From positions 310,001 through 374,000 of the forward strand of contig JASSKH010000030.1 of NCBI GenBank assembly GCA_031763025.1: a stretch of DNA of 64,000 nt, in the 5' to 3' direction. A program made the position numbers and the translations under genes. The notes under the pieces are model-generated. The model was given only the letters and a program-made list of their open reading frames with translations. It was not told the origin of the DNA and made no database searches. Every line of letters starts with the position of its first letter. Within the stretch, counting starts at the first letter, position 1. Positions 53,427 to 62,639 of the stretch are shown here, in pieces. The stretch is from Macrocystis pyrifera (lineage: Eukaryota; Sar; Phaeophyceae; Laminariales; Laminariaceae).

Positions 53427-54606
53427 AGCAGAGACGGCGCATCTCGACGCAACATGAGCCACGCTGGAGGAAAATACGGTGTACCTTTCTCTGTTCATGT
53501 AATTATCCAAGTGATCCTTATATTACAGGCCAGAGTGGTGTTTCGCATCCGCTCATCGTGTCGCGACCGAAGACGTCGCAAAATAGAAGGTGCCAAGGAC
53601 CGACCCGGGCCCGCCCAGCTAGAAACAACACACCGGCTGAATACTTGAGGGGGGTCAAAGCATTACTGGGCGTCTGCACCAACGGAGCAACGTTCGAAAC
53701 GCACTGATTCTCCCCGCCAGCTTGGGGCTGCGAGACACGCCGAGTGACAAACAAAGGCTTCGTATGTTTTGTACCGTAATCTGGAAACTATCCGTGTCGG
53801 TATGCTGCAAAACAGCTACTGTTCGTTGGTATTATGTGCTCAAAACCACCTGTATGTTGGCACGCCGGACGCGCCGGGCGATCGAGAGGATCGACAACGC
53901 TTGTGGCTCTCGGCGAACAAGGATCGGCATGTATGATGGGTATACCGCGTAGCAAAACCGGCTCAATGTGAAATAAAAACACGCCCACATTCGCGCGCCT
54001 GTTCTGAAGCAGTCAGTGGGCCAACGAACGTAGACCCGGCGACAGAGAGGGTCACCCCCCTTCTTCATCCTACGTAGCGTCGGACGAAACTTTTGTCCGC
54101 GGGTGGTCGGTTCCCCCCCCCCCCCGTTCCACAATGTGGGCGTAAAAGCGTAGTTGTAGAGGCATCTACAATGTGGTACACCGTTAAGCGTACTGCCGGA
54201 TTGAGAGGCTGTTGTTCTACACCTTGTAGGGTTTGCTACATTGTCCAACGTCACCAGAAGGAGCTTTTCGCGCCCACTTTGTGCAGCGCGGGGGGGGGGG
54301 GGGGGTCCCGGCCACCTGTATAGCCTTGCCCAAAATAAGAGTTTCCTGAGTAGCAGCGCGTACAGTACGCGACAGCCGATAATAATCTCCTACCAGGTAT
54401 TGTGGCCAGGCCTCGCGGCTTTTTGCGATGTCAACGTTGGGCATGGGCTCTCAAACGCTACTGCAGAAGATTTAGAGCGGGGTTCTTTGCTGAGCTCACG
54501 TGCTTACCTAGCTGTAAATTCCTGAATTTTTTAAAATGCCAGCCTGAAATTCTCAACTCCCAAATTCTTAACGCATGTCGCTTACTGCAATACTGCTGTG
54601 CATATA

Positions 54607-54711
54607 TTACGGGGGACCATAGTAAAAAGGACCAAATATTGTTAGTGAAGAAGGGTAAATATATAGGTTTTTGTGTGCACCGTAGGTCCTATTGACTATG
54701 GCCCCCCGCAA
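54607..54711 (+). mobile_element. 105-bp MITE, copy 9
   Basis: TTACGGGGGACCATAG and GCCCCCCGCAA termini, TA flanks, standard core. Confidence 0.9.
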
Positions 54712-54847
54712 TAGTTTTACGTGAAATAGTACTCGGTACGTGCGATTCGGGTGGGCGAAGAAAGGAAAGCCCAAGACCCTGTGACCGTCTTGGAACGACT
54801 TCATGGTGCGCGAATATCAGGCCGTGTGTAAACGCGACGGCACTGCA

Positions 54848-55012
54848 CTATGCCTGCGTCGCTGAACAGTGCGGCACACGAACCCGTGAAACGATCTCCT
54901 CGGGAAAGTCCGGGCAGACGAGACCCAGCAGGTGGACCACGTCCCTCTGCGCGAACCGCCCCCGCCCTCCCAACCCCCTCTCCTCCGGTCTCGAAACTCC
55001 GCCGACGAATAC
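54848..55012 (-). CDS. probable terminal exon, minus strand
   Basis: The acceptor CGATATTTCAG| at 55013 is followed by VFVGGVSRPEERGLGGRGRF, then AQRDVVHLLGLVCPDFPEEI and a stop at 54848-54850 after PHCSATQA. Third positions are GC-rich. Upstream exons and function unknown. Confidence 0.4.
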   Translation of the reverse strand, partial: VFVGGVSRPEERGLGGRGRFAQRDVVHLLGLVCPDFPEEIVSRVRVPHCSATQA

Positions 55013-55549
55013 CTGAAATATCGAATAGGGCGTAGAAAGGAGGTGACCACAAAAAAAATTCTCCTTGCATAAAAAAACTCTGGACTGCAGTGGCACGTCC
55101 ACTACACTTTCACATGCGGGGCGTTCCGCTGACAGCCCGTGCGTACACTTCGAGGCCGGGGCCCTGAGAACGGAACCCTGAGACACGGTAGGATCCGGCG
55201 ATGAGAGCTGCATGCCAGTGCCAGGTACGGCACCAGGTGCGTCTTCTGCACACACACATGTATATCAGGTTGTGTTGCTCATGGTCACATGCGTTTGCCG
55301 TCCGGTAATGCACGGCATATGAGCAGCAGAAAATGGAACGACGAGCAGCATTTTTGTTGTCTTGAGATTGGGGTAGGACACACCCTGCGTCGCGTACTGC
55401 TTCATCCCACGGTAGGGATTGTCGCATTGTTTGCTTTCTGAGGCAATACTTTTCGACTGGTTGAGCTGCTAAGGTGGGAAACTACTACTGTTTAGTGTCA
55501 TACTTTTAATACTACTGTAGTATATCTTGTTGTAGGACTAGTGTCATAA

Positions 55550-55690
55550 GGATTTCCCTGGTCTGGGTAATCGATCGATCTTTTACCCCTATAGTTCAGT
55601 AGGTAACACCTTCACACTATCGCATAGAATCTTGGTCGGGTTGGGTGAACACACGTTCTTCGAAGTCACGGTTCGGGTGAGAAGTATTGA
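55550..55690 (+). repeat. tRNA-derived SINE-like element, copy 2
   Basis: CTGGGTAATCGATCGATCTT, then CCCCTATAGTTCAGTAGG (A-box-like) and CACCTTCACACTAT; CACGGTTCGGGTGAG lies farther on. A third lead (CTGGGCAATCGATCTACT) is at 46741. Confidence 0.5.
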
Positions 55691-55746
55691 GCTCCTCGTG
55701 TGAGAGGAGACCTCAGAAAATAAGGCACCACCCCTGGAGGGGTCTT

Positions 55747-55904
55747 GCTCTCTATCTTTTACTACTGTAGCATAAAAAAAGATAAAACGTTTGGGACGGT
55801 ATTCCGACCTCGTTGACCGCCCGGACGAAGGCTCGGCGGTTGCGCATGGTTGCGTTGACGTAGGCGTACTCCCTCCCCACCACGTTGGCTTGCCCCAGCA
55901 CGCT
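55747..55904 (-). CDS. probable exon, minus strand (YAYVNATMRNRRAF)
   Basis: After an acceptor-like GATCAG| the frame reads QANVVGREYAYVNATMRNRR, AFVRAVNEVGIPSQTF and stops at about 55747. Codons are strongly G/C-ending, like the desaturase exons. It abuts a 30-bp minisatellite (55905-56190). No family recognised. Confidence 0.35.
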
Positions 55905-56190
55905 GATCGGTCAGCGGAAAAAAGGCATTCTGATTGGTCAGTGGAAACGGCACGTGCTGATTCGTTAGCGAAAAAGGCCCGCAAACTGCTCAGTGAAAAA
56001 GGCACGCTGATTGTTGAGTGGAAACGGCAAGCGCTCATTGGTCAGTGGGAAAATGTACGCTACAGTAGTTGGCCAGTGGAAAATACATGCGGATTGGACA
56101 GTGGACAGTGGAAAATGCACGCTGTATGTCCAGGACGATTGCTCAGTGGAAACGTCACGCGCTGATTGGTCAGTGGAAAAAATGGCATCC
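55905..56190 (+). repeat. ~30-bp minisatellite with GATTGGTCAGTGGAAA core
   Basis: About nine imperfect units of GCTGATTGGTCAGTGGAAA plus a variable tail (ACGGCAC). Each full unit carries an inverted CCAAT pentamer. Confidence 0.8.
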
Positions 56191-56281
56191 CACGACGGGC
56201 ACGAGGTGCGAGACGCGACGCGCATGCCAGCGCCGCGGACTGGTGCAAAACAACTAATTGTTGATGCTGTTTTTTTTTAAG

Positions 56282-56430
56282 TCTCATGATATCCCCGTTT
56301 CTTCTATTTTATTGTGGAGGCGTTACTACTTACTATTCCTATTGAAAGAGGCATACCCGCCCTTCCTCCTGTAAACTGTGGAGAGGTATATGGAAGAGAC
56401 ATTAAGAATGTACTGATGTTAGCGAACAAC
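56282..56430 (-). mobile_element. diverged LTR-like relative, reverse
   Basis: TCATGATATCCCCG, GTGGAGGCGTTACTACTTAC and ATTCCTATTGAAAGA match the 46.0 and 47.7-kb copies. The far end is not defined. Confidence 0.5.
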
Positions 56431-56959
56431 AATAACATCAACATACCTTTGAAAGTAGTTGTCGATGAGATCGAGGGGTCTCTCGGGCCTAGCCGCAAGC
56501 ACTAACCGCAGGGCATCTTCGACGTACACCCTTAGTTCGGGGTTCTCTGGTATTAACGAATAAGGTACAGTAATAACGAATAAGATACCGTAGTATACAA
56601 ACAATAAATAATATGGTACAATAATATAACGAATAAGGTACAGCAGTGGTACACAAACAAACCACGGAACACAACAGGATGGTGTCATGTTGCGGTGCGT
56701 TGTTATGTATTGCATCGCGTCGTGTTTACCACTTACAAATAGGTACGAACCTGTATCTACTGTACATATATTTACCTTCTGCAGTAAAAATTAACATGCA
56801 ATGCCCTCTCTTATTTCGGGACATAGTGTATAATACAACAGTAATTGTTGCAAGGCTTACCCTGAGCGGGACATCTGTCACGGCGATGTTTGTGTTTGAT
56901 GGTCTTCTCAGAGCGGCACCTTACCTTCGAACAACTTCCATTTCCGTTTCCAGTACGTT

Positions 56960-57985
56960 AAAGGTAATTTGTCAAAGGGGCACATTCCCCGGATTTTTCA
57001 GTCAAACGGGGATATAGGGCAAACAGGACCGCGGCAGGCACCCGTGTGTGCCCCAGCGCCCCAGTCTGTTTCGAATTGATTCACGACGCGCTGGCGAGAC
57101 GCCCGCAGCCCATGCCAAGCACGCACACCTTTTTGGTCCGGCACCTTGTTGGTTCTAACGACACCGTGGCGCAGCAGGGTGCAGAAGGATCCCCCGTTTC
57201 GATATTAAGTTGGGGGGGAATACCTCCGCAATTCTTCTACACCGTTGTACAGCTAGTGGTAACCCCTTTTGACTAGGATTCCCCCCTTTTTTACCGCTTC
57301 CGGCAACTTTGAAGTTCCACCCGTGAATATGTTGTTAACAGACCCGAGAACAGACCCACGGCGGGCCGATGTTCCGCGATGGGTCTCTCTATCCAGAACA
57401 GATTCATGGCGGAGCTTCAAACATGTCGAGAGTGATCGAAATGGGAAATGCTTTCGGTCTGAAGGGGGGGAAACCTCTGCTGTGCTGTAGTAAAAAAAGG
57501 GATACGACAGTACGTAAGCGCATGCATGCCAGGGATACCGTGGGTACCCCGATTTAAGAGCGTCCCGTGACAAGCCGAAACATGCGCTCTCAATTACCCA
57601 ACGCCCTTATCTGTAGTGAGCAATATAAACCTTCTACTAATAGTATCGGCGGGAAATGCCAATCTGACCGCTCTTGAACTCCGAATGCTCTCATCTACAC
57701 CTCTGGGTACCCACTGTAGTAGAATTGTTGGGGCACCCCCTCCATATTGTTGTAAAAAGGGGGACCCTTGCTTACTCTCCTCCGACACGGTGCCGTTATC
57801 CTCTGTACCAATCCCTGTACGTATCGTAGCGTGCCTAGAGCTAAAAAAAAAAAAGTGCTAGGCTGCGGGCGTCTTGCCAGCGATTCAAAATTGGATCCGA
57901 GACAGGCTGGGGCACGTGCGGGCACCTGCCGCGGGCCTGATTTCCCTACCCCCCTCCGTTTGACCGAAAAATAACCCTTTGATTA
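56960..57985. repeat. ~1-kb unit with ~290-bp long inverted arms
   Basis: The left arm, about 56960-57255, and the right arm, about 57690-57985, are reverse complements with divergence. Shared landmarks are GTCAAACGG, CCGCGGCAGG, GTGCCCCAG, CTGGCAAGACGCCCGCAGCC (CTGGCGAG... at left) and CACCGTG. The 430-bp centre has no clear gene. Confidence 0.65.
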
Positions 57986-58305
57986 CTATAAATAGCCTAG
58001 ATGGTGTTGTGCTTGTAGCCCTATCTGCTGCACGGTACGAGTTGAAGGTTTTCGTACTTAGCCTATACACAATCTACTGATCTTGGTGCCGGTTTGCTTC
58101 CGCACCAACCACCGCCCCAGATCATGAGATACCAGACACCAGGCACAAGGCAACAGCAGTCCCGAAAAAGGTTACGCCGCATGTCTGTCAGGTGCCAGTC
58201 CTTGTACTTTTCATATCTCCACGTGTCTGCATCCACATATATATCCAATACTTGTAAAATTCGGTAAAAATGGAATATAGACGAGGCAGCGTATTACGCA
58301 GCTTG

Positions 58306-58446
58306 CGAAGTTGAGTATCAACTATTTAATCAGTCGAACTCACAGCTGACGCATTTCAAAATTTACAAAATATAATAAAGTTGAGTATCAACTATTTAAT
58401 CAGTCGAACTCACAGCTGACGCATTTCAAAATTTACAAAATATATA
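58306..58446 (+). repeat. perfect 70-bp tandem duplication
   Basis: TTGAGTATCAACTATTTAAT through TTTCAAAATTTACAAAATAT occurs twice with period 70. A diverged third copy (ACTACTCAATCGGTCGAACT and CACAGCTGACGCG) lies at 30513-30560. Confidence 0.9.
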
Positions 58447-58692
58447 CCAGGTATCCATGATACGCAGTCGCCGTACGAGTATGTACTACTGTGTTACAGA
58501 AACGTAAGAAGTGTGTACGTACTGCTATACGCACAATCAGTCCATTTTGGCGATTATACCCTGTACCTTGCTCCTAAATATTCATATGATACTTGGTACC
58601 TGGTTCGTAGTGCGGCATTTCCGCCGCGCTGTTTTCACGAGCAAAATTACGTACCAGGTAGTACGGTAATTACCGGTACTGTTTGTGCTCAC

Positions 58693-58960
58693 CGACGAAC
58701 TCCTCCGTGTTCGCTCCACCCATCGCTGTGCATGCTGCACCGCTAGCACCAGCACGAGCACCATCCGGAACAGCTAGTTCTGGCGATGCATCTGAGGGCA
58801 AGGTGCATTGCGTCATCGCACCTACTGCAGTCGTGATGCCCGGCCGAAGGGATCGAGTGTCACACGTGTTGGATTGTTCAGCAGTGCTCGTCCCGAAATT
58901 TGAAATTCGTTCGACACCTCCGATCTCCCGACTTCCGACATCAATTACTATAGCAGCAGC
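58693..58960 (-). CDS. possible exon, strand uncertain
   Basis: The minus strand reads IDVGSREIGGVERISNFGTS, then ITTAVGAMTQCTLPSDASPE and GGANTEEFV, ending at a donor TCG|GTGAGC. The plus strand is open over the same bases (58683-58979), so strand is unresolved. Confidence 0.25.
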
Positions 58961-59228
58961 ATTCGACGAAAAATTATGACGGTTTCATGTTTGACGGTTT
59001 CATGTTTCAATTCTGCTTGCAGATTAGTTTGTCGAAACCGCTGATTTGGCCGCGCTTCACGTTGGTTGTTCCCGAATATCTTCGTGGATCGCGTGTCGTG
59101 GATCGTGCGTCATGGTGTGTCGCAGGCGAACGGGCAACGCGAAGAAGGGTCGCACGAGAAGGAGAGGCTTGGAGAAGGCGACGGCTATTGAATAGCTCTG
59201 TAGTGCTGTAGCTCCAACTAATACCGCT

Positions 59229-59341
59229 ATGAGCTTTGCCATGGTTCCCAGCGTCCCGAGAGACTCGACGATAGCTTCGTCGATGATCGTACAGGACTAT
59301 ATCGCGAAGCGCTTTCGAGGGGAAAAGCCTATACTGTGCAG
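59229..59341 (+). CDS. possible first exon
   Basis: From ATG at 59229 it reads MSFAMVPSVPRDSTIASSMI, VQDYIAKRFRGEKPILC and ends at an excellent donor GTGCAG|GTACGT. A minus-strand frame with a signal-peptide-like start (MAKLIAVLVGATALQSYS) overlaps it. Confidence 0.3.
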
Positions 59342-59650
59342 GTACGTAAAAAATGCTGCTGCAGGACGTAATCTCTGCCTCCTGATGGCAGGGTTCTACT
59401 CTACATGACTTTTGCGTGGCATGGCTCTTGAGGTTACGTGGTTGGTGTTGGCATTGCCCAGGGCGGCCACCGACCTGTGCCCTCCGAGAGGCATGTTGGA
59501 CACGCGCAACCGACGTATCACGCAGTTTGTACTCGTAGGGCTGGTTGTTTTCAGCCACTCGCCATGTTGAACTCACAGCTGACGACGTGATTCTGAGAAC
59601 TGCACGGTGTGCTCGGAGTGCTGTGCTTTTGTTTTCAAAATTACTAAAAT

Positions 59651-59899
59651 CGGGCATTTAAACCACCCAAAAGCGTCACGCTTCTCGCACCCCACGGCAA
59701 AGCGGGTACGAAGAGTACCTTATCTCGTACTGTAATGAAAGTCGGCCACTTATCAAACGTCTTGAATGCATGTACATTCGTAGTAGGTGTGGAACACATG
59801 CATATGCGCGCGTTCTTGCTCCACGCTGACAGCAGCGGTATCATCAACCCTAATCGTACGAGCATGGAATGTTTCCTTCTCTACCAACCCCTCTAGAAC
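59651..59899 (+). CDS. possible short coding frame
   Basis: The frame reads KPPKSVTLLAPHGKAGTKST, LSRTVMKVGHLSNVLNACTF and ends at a TAG at 59897 directly beside a palindromic repeat (59896-59968). Splice links to neighbouring exons were not resolved. Confidence 0.2.
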
Positions 59900-59968
59900 T
59901 GCAGTCCCGTTTTGGGGACAAACCCCTCACATTCTGAGTACTTTGTCCCCAAAACGGGACTGCAGTCC
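59896..59968. repeat. palindromic CTGCAGTCCCGTTTTGGGG element, copy 2
   Basis: ACTGCAGTCCCGTTTTGGGG faces CCCCAAAACGGGACTGCAGT: a perfect 20-bp terminal inverted repeat, with a spacer including ACAAACCCCTCACATTC. Confidence 0.75.
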
Positions 59969-60863
59969 TAAAACCAAGAGCGGACTCTTCGAAAAAATGG
60001 TTGACTTACAATGATTGGCACACCCTACGTACAAGACGAAAAATAACCATGAATACAAACCCTAACCCTGACGCTAAGCTACTCAGACCAAATCTACCAT
60101 TGGCTAACATAGTGTAAACCCCTTTGGTCTCGTACACAGTTGTAGTGTTCCTTAACCATGTTCTCGAATACATGCTAATGGTAAGCTCTACTGTATCTAC
60201 TGCTGCAGTACATACATACTTGAAGTAAACCGCCTTTTCAAAGTTTGCGGCAGCATACAGCAGCAGTGTATACTCACGAAAAGCGTCATTCATGAAGAAG
60301 TTGCCAAGGCTTGGGTAGTGTGTACGTGTACATGAGCCGTACCGGTATACCAGGTATACCAGGTGTACTTGTGTGTGCACTACTTGTAGAGGTCACACGT
60401 GCACCGAAGTGCGCCAGCCTTACGGCACGAGTATGATATATACTAGTACAACGTCCAAGTGTGACTTTTCGCGCTTAACAATTTTCCCCGTGGTTCTCTT
60501 TTCGAGGCCAGCTACGTACAACCTTCAAGAGATGCGTGTCGGGCATTGTAAAGAGAGAGAGACAGCTCGCATCGACACGTACTTTTTAGAATGTGTTGTG
60601 AAAAAACAAGTGATTCAAATTCAAACCCCTGTCCGCCGAGAGCCGAACTCACGACGCTACGACGAGTACCGCTCATCGAGTGGTTGCGCGGCTATATTGG
60701 GCACCCGTAGACCACCAACGAGGCGACGACCATTCGCATATGCCAGTCTTGCGCGGTACAACAGCGCACGCGAACGCAACCAACCGCAATTTTTGCAAGC
60801 CTTCTCCGCACGTTATTGGTCGAGCCACACCACAACATGCACCCCAGCATAGTTTACTGCACG

Positions 60864-61010
60864 CACCGGACAGATCATCTGCAAGCAGATAATCTACTGT
60901 CGATTCAGTATCTGCCGCTATCATATGCTGTGCAGGATCTGTGTCGTACAGATCCAACCCACGAAACATGTGCTACCGTCGATCGTCCAGATCATACGAC
61001 TATACGACCT
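60864..61010. repeat. GATC-rich foldback family, copy 6 (partial)
   Basis: GACAGATCATCTGCAAGCAG, TGTGCAGGATCTGTGTCGTA and ATCCAACCCACGAAACATG. Confidence 0.6.
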
Positions 61011-61084
61011 GTTGTAAGGCAGAGAGATTGGGCAGGCGATTGGCTAACGTTTTACCCATACGATGCCCAACGGAGTAAGACCTT

Positions 61085-61165
61085 AACACATGGCATCGTC
61101 GGCAGGACACGGGTCGTTGGTCGTGAGTTCGAATCTTACGTTCACCACGACATACGCTTTTTTTA
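61085..61165 (+). ncRNA. tRNA-like sequence with T-run
   Basis: GTCGTGAGTTCGAATCTTAC resembles a B box/T-arm and the segment ends in seven T (pol III-type terminator). The 5' half is not tRNA-like. Confidence 0.25.
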
Positions 61166-61243
61166 AAAAGTGACTTTCCTCATTTCAAAGTGTCCCGACC
61201 TTGATCTTAACAGACCCCCTTCTTGGTAACATGATCCGGTCGC

Positions 61244-61322
61244 CCCTGTGGTTCAGTGGTGTAATGGTACGCTCGGGTGCTGCTAGAGTTGATTCCGTGA
61301 GTTCAAATCTCACCACCGCGGA
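61244..61322 (+). ncRNA. tRNA-like sequence (likely pseudo-tRNA or SINE head)
   Basis: TGGTTCAGTGG fits the A box, and GTGAGTTCAAATCTCAC forms a perfect T-arm with a B box. The acceptor ends do not pair (GCCCCTG against CACCGCG) and no anticodon arm is convincing. Confidence 0.35.
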
Positions 61323-61640
61323 TATTATTTCTTTATTTACAAAACTGTATGAAGGAATCAACTGCTGAGAGCGCATACTCGAAGCGTGGGTAGGCGCAAT
61401 TCGACGTTAGTTGACGAGGGAAAAAATGGCTGAATGGAGTCTTGTCGCGATAAAAAAGAAGGCACGAACTGTAGTGCGGAGGGGAGAGAAAAGCTTGCTA
61501 GGTGACCCCAGATCTGAGTTACGGCTGGGACGGGGAGAGAAAAGACAGGCGAACATCATAAATGTGAGGAAAAAAGAACAAGAGAACAAAAAAAAATCTA
61601 AAACAGTAGATCGTCCAGGTCATACAGACCTATAAGCGAT

Positions 61641-61916
61641 ATGTCAGCCCTGAAGGATCTAGACCATGACAGGGGCGCGCGAAGTTTTTTGTCGATCAAC
61701 ACGCGGCAGGCTTTTCCCGACGCTGTCCCACAACTGTCTTGACGGCACCACAGACACAAGCCGAAGGGAGTGGATTCGTGCTTCGGAAACTTCCCGCCGG
61801 AATACAAGCGACCGGACTGTTGGGACGGAAACCCCACCCTGCGCCGCGACTCGCGCACGTCGTACACGTCGCCGAACAAGTCTCCGGTCAAGACCCGCCG
61901 CGGCCACAGAGGCGAT
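61641..61916 (+). pseudogene. GC3-rich coding-like exon with an in-frame TGA
   Basis: From ATG at 61641 the frame reads MSALKDLDHDRGARSFLSIN to PDAVPQLS, then TGA at 61740-61742. The same frame continues KGVDSCFGNFPPEYKRPDCW and RTSYTSPNKSPVKTRRG to a strong donor GAT|GTAAGT. Third-position GC after the TGA is very high, as in real exons here. It is probably a recent pseudogene; recoding or a missed splice are alternatives. Another frame from ATG at 61666 is open through the same donor. Confidence 0.4.
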
Positions 61917-62040
61917 GTAAGTTTAGAAGAAAGACCGGAAACAATATGGTACAGTGTAAAAAATGAACCGACCGTTTTTCGTACCTGGTAGCTGTTTGTC
62001 CCCGAAACGTGCTTGTCGTTCAAAAGGGATTACAGTAATA

Positions 62041-62256
62041 CAGGGCTGTTCACGGGTCGGGTCAAACATCTTGGGTCGGGTCGGGACGGGTCGGGACGGG
62101 TCGGGACGGGTCGGGCCGGGTCAGGGTAACCAAATCCGACCCGTGAGATTTTGAAAACTTCCTGACCCAACCTGACCTGACCTGACCCAACCCGTGACAA
62201 GTTGAAGACCTTATGATCCGACCCGCGGGTCGGACCATGATCCGTGAAGAGCCCTG
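62041..62256. repeat. GGGTCGGGTC foldback element, copy 4
   Basis: The best-preserved copy: CAGGGCTGTTCACGGGTC at the left and GATCCGTGAAGAGCCCTG at the right. Inside are four GGGACGGGTC units and matching GACCTGACC units. Confidence 0.8.
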
Positions 62257-62447
62257 GTTAATGCGACCCGTGTTCAACAACAAACGCGCGATCCCCCAGG
62301 GTTCCATGCAGCTCTCTACAAGCACATCTCGTAAAATTGGGCTTCTTAGGGTATGCAATGCTGAGCATCAATGAAAATCTGTGCCTGTCCCATTTGCCCG
62401 ACTCCGTGTGCCCCCCCCCCACTTCCCCCCGCGGCGGCGGTGCTCAG

Positions 62448-62631
62448 GATGTTAGGGAAGTTCGCGGAGTTATCAGGGGCGTCGGAGCTCGCCCAGTCAC
62501 TGCCGGCGCTTGCTGCCGCCCCAGCCGATCGGGCAACGCAAGAACGGGCAACGCAAGAGCGGGCAGCGCAAGTGCGGGCAACGCAAGAGGAACCAGCGCA
62601 AGAGAGGGCAGCGCGAGAGAACCTTCCTTAG
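62448..62631 (+). CDS. probable terminal exon with 15-bp coding repeat
   Basis: After CGGTGCTCAG| the frame reads MLGKFAELSGASELAQSLPA, ALAAAPADRATQERATQE and further RA(T/A)Q(E/V) units, stopping at 62629-62631. The repeat has a 15-bp period. The phase fits the frame starting at 61666 (donor phase 2) but not the GC3-rich frame of the preceding exon. Confidence 0.35.
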
Positions 62632-62639
62632 AGTGCGGA

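Larger units (their letters stand above)
61641..62631 (+). other. candidate gene unit 61.6-62.6 kb
   Basis: The two segments are separated by a 531-bp intron-like stretch that contains a GGGTCGGGTC foldback element (62041-62256). Joined through the 61666 frame they give 144 codons; joined through the GC3-rich frame they do not. Confidence 0.25.

Noticed and set aside
59057-59242. Signal-peptide/plastid-targeting-like start MAKLIAVLVGATALQSYS
   Set aside because: No donor in it gives the phase needed to join the candidate minus-strand exon at 58693-58960, and it overlaps a better plus-strand exon.
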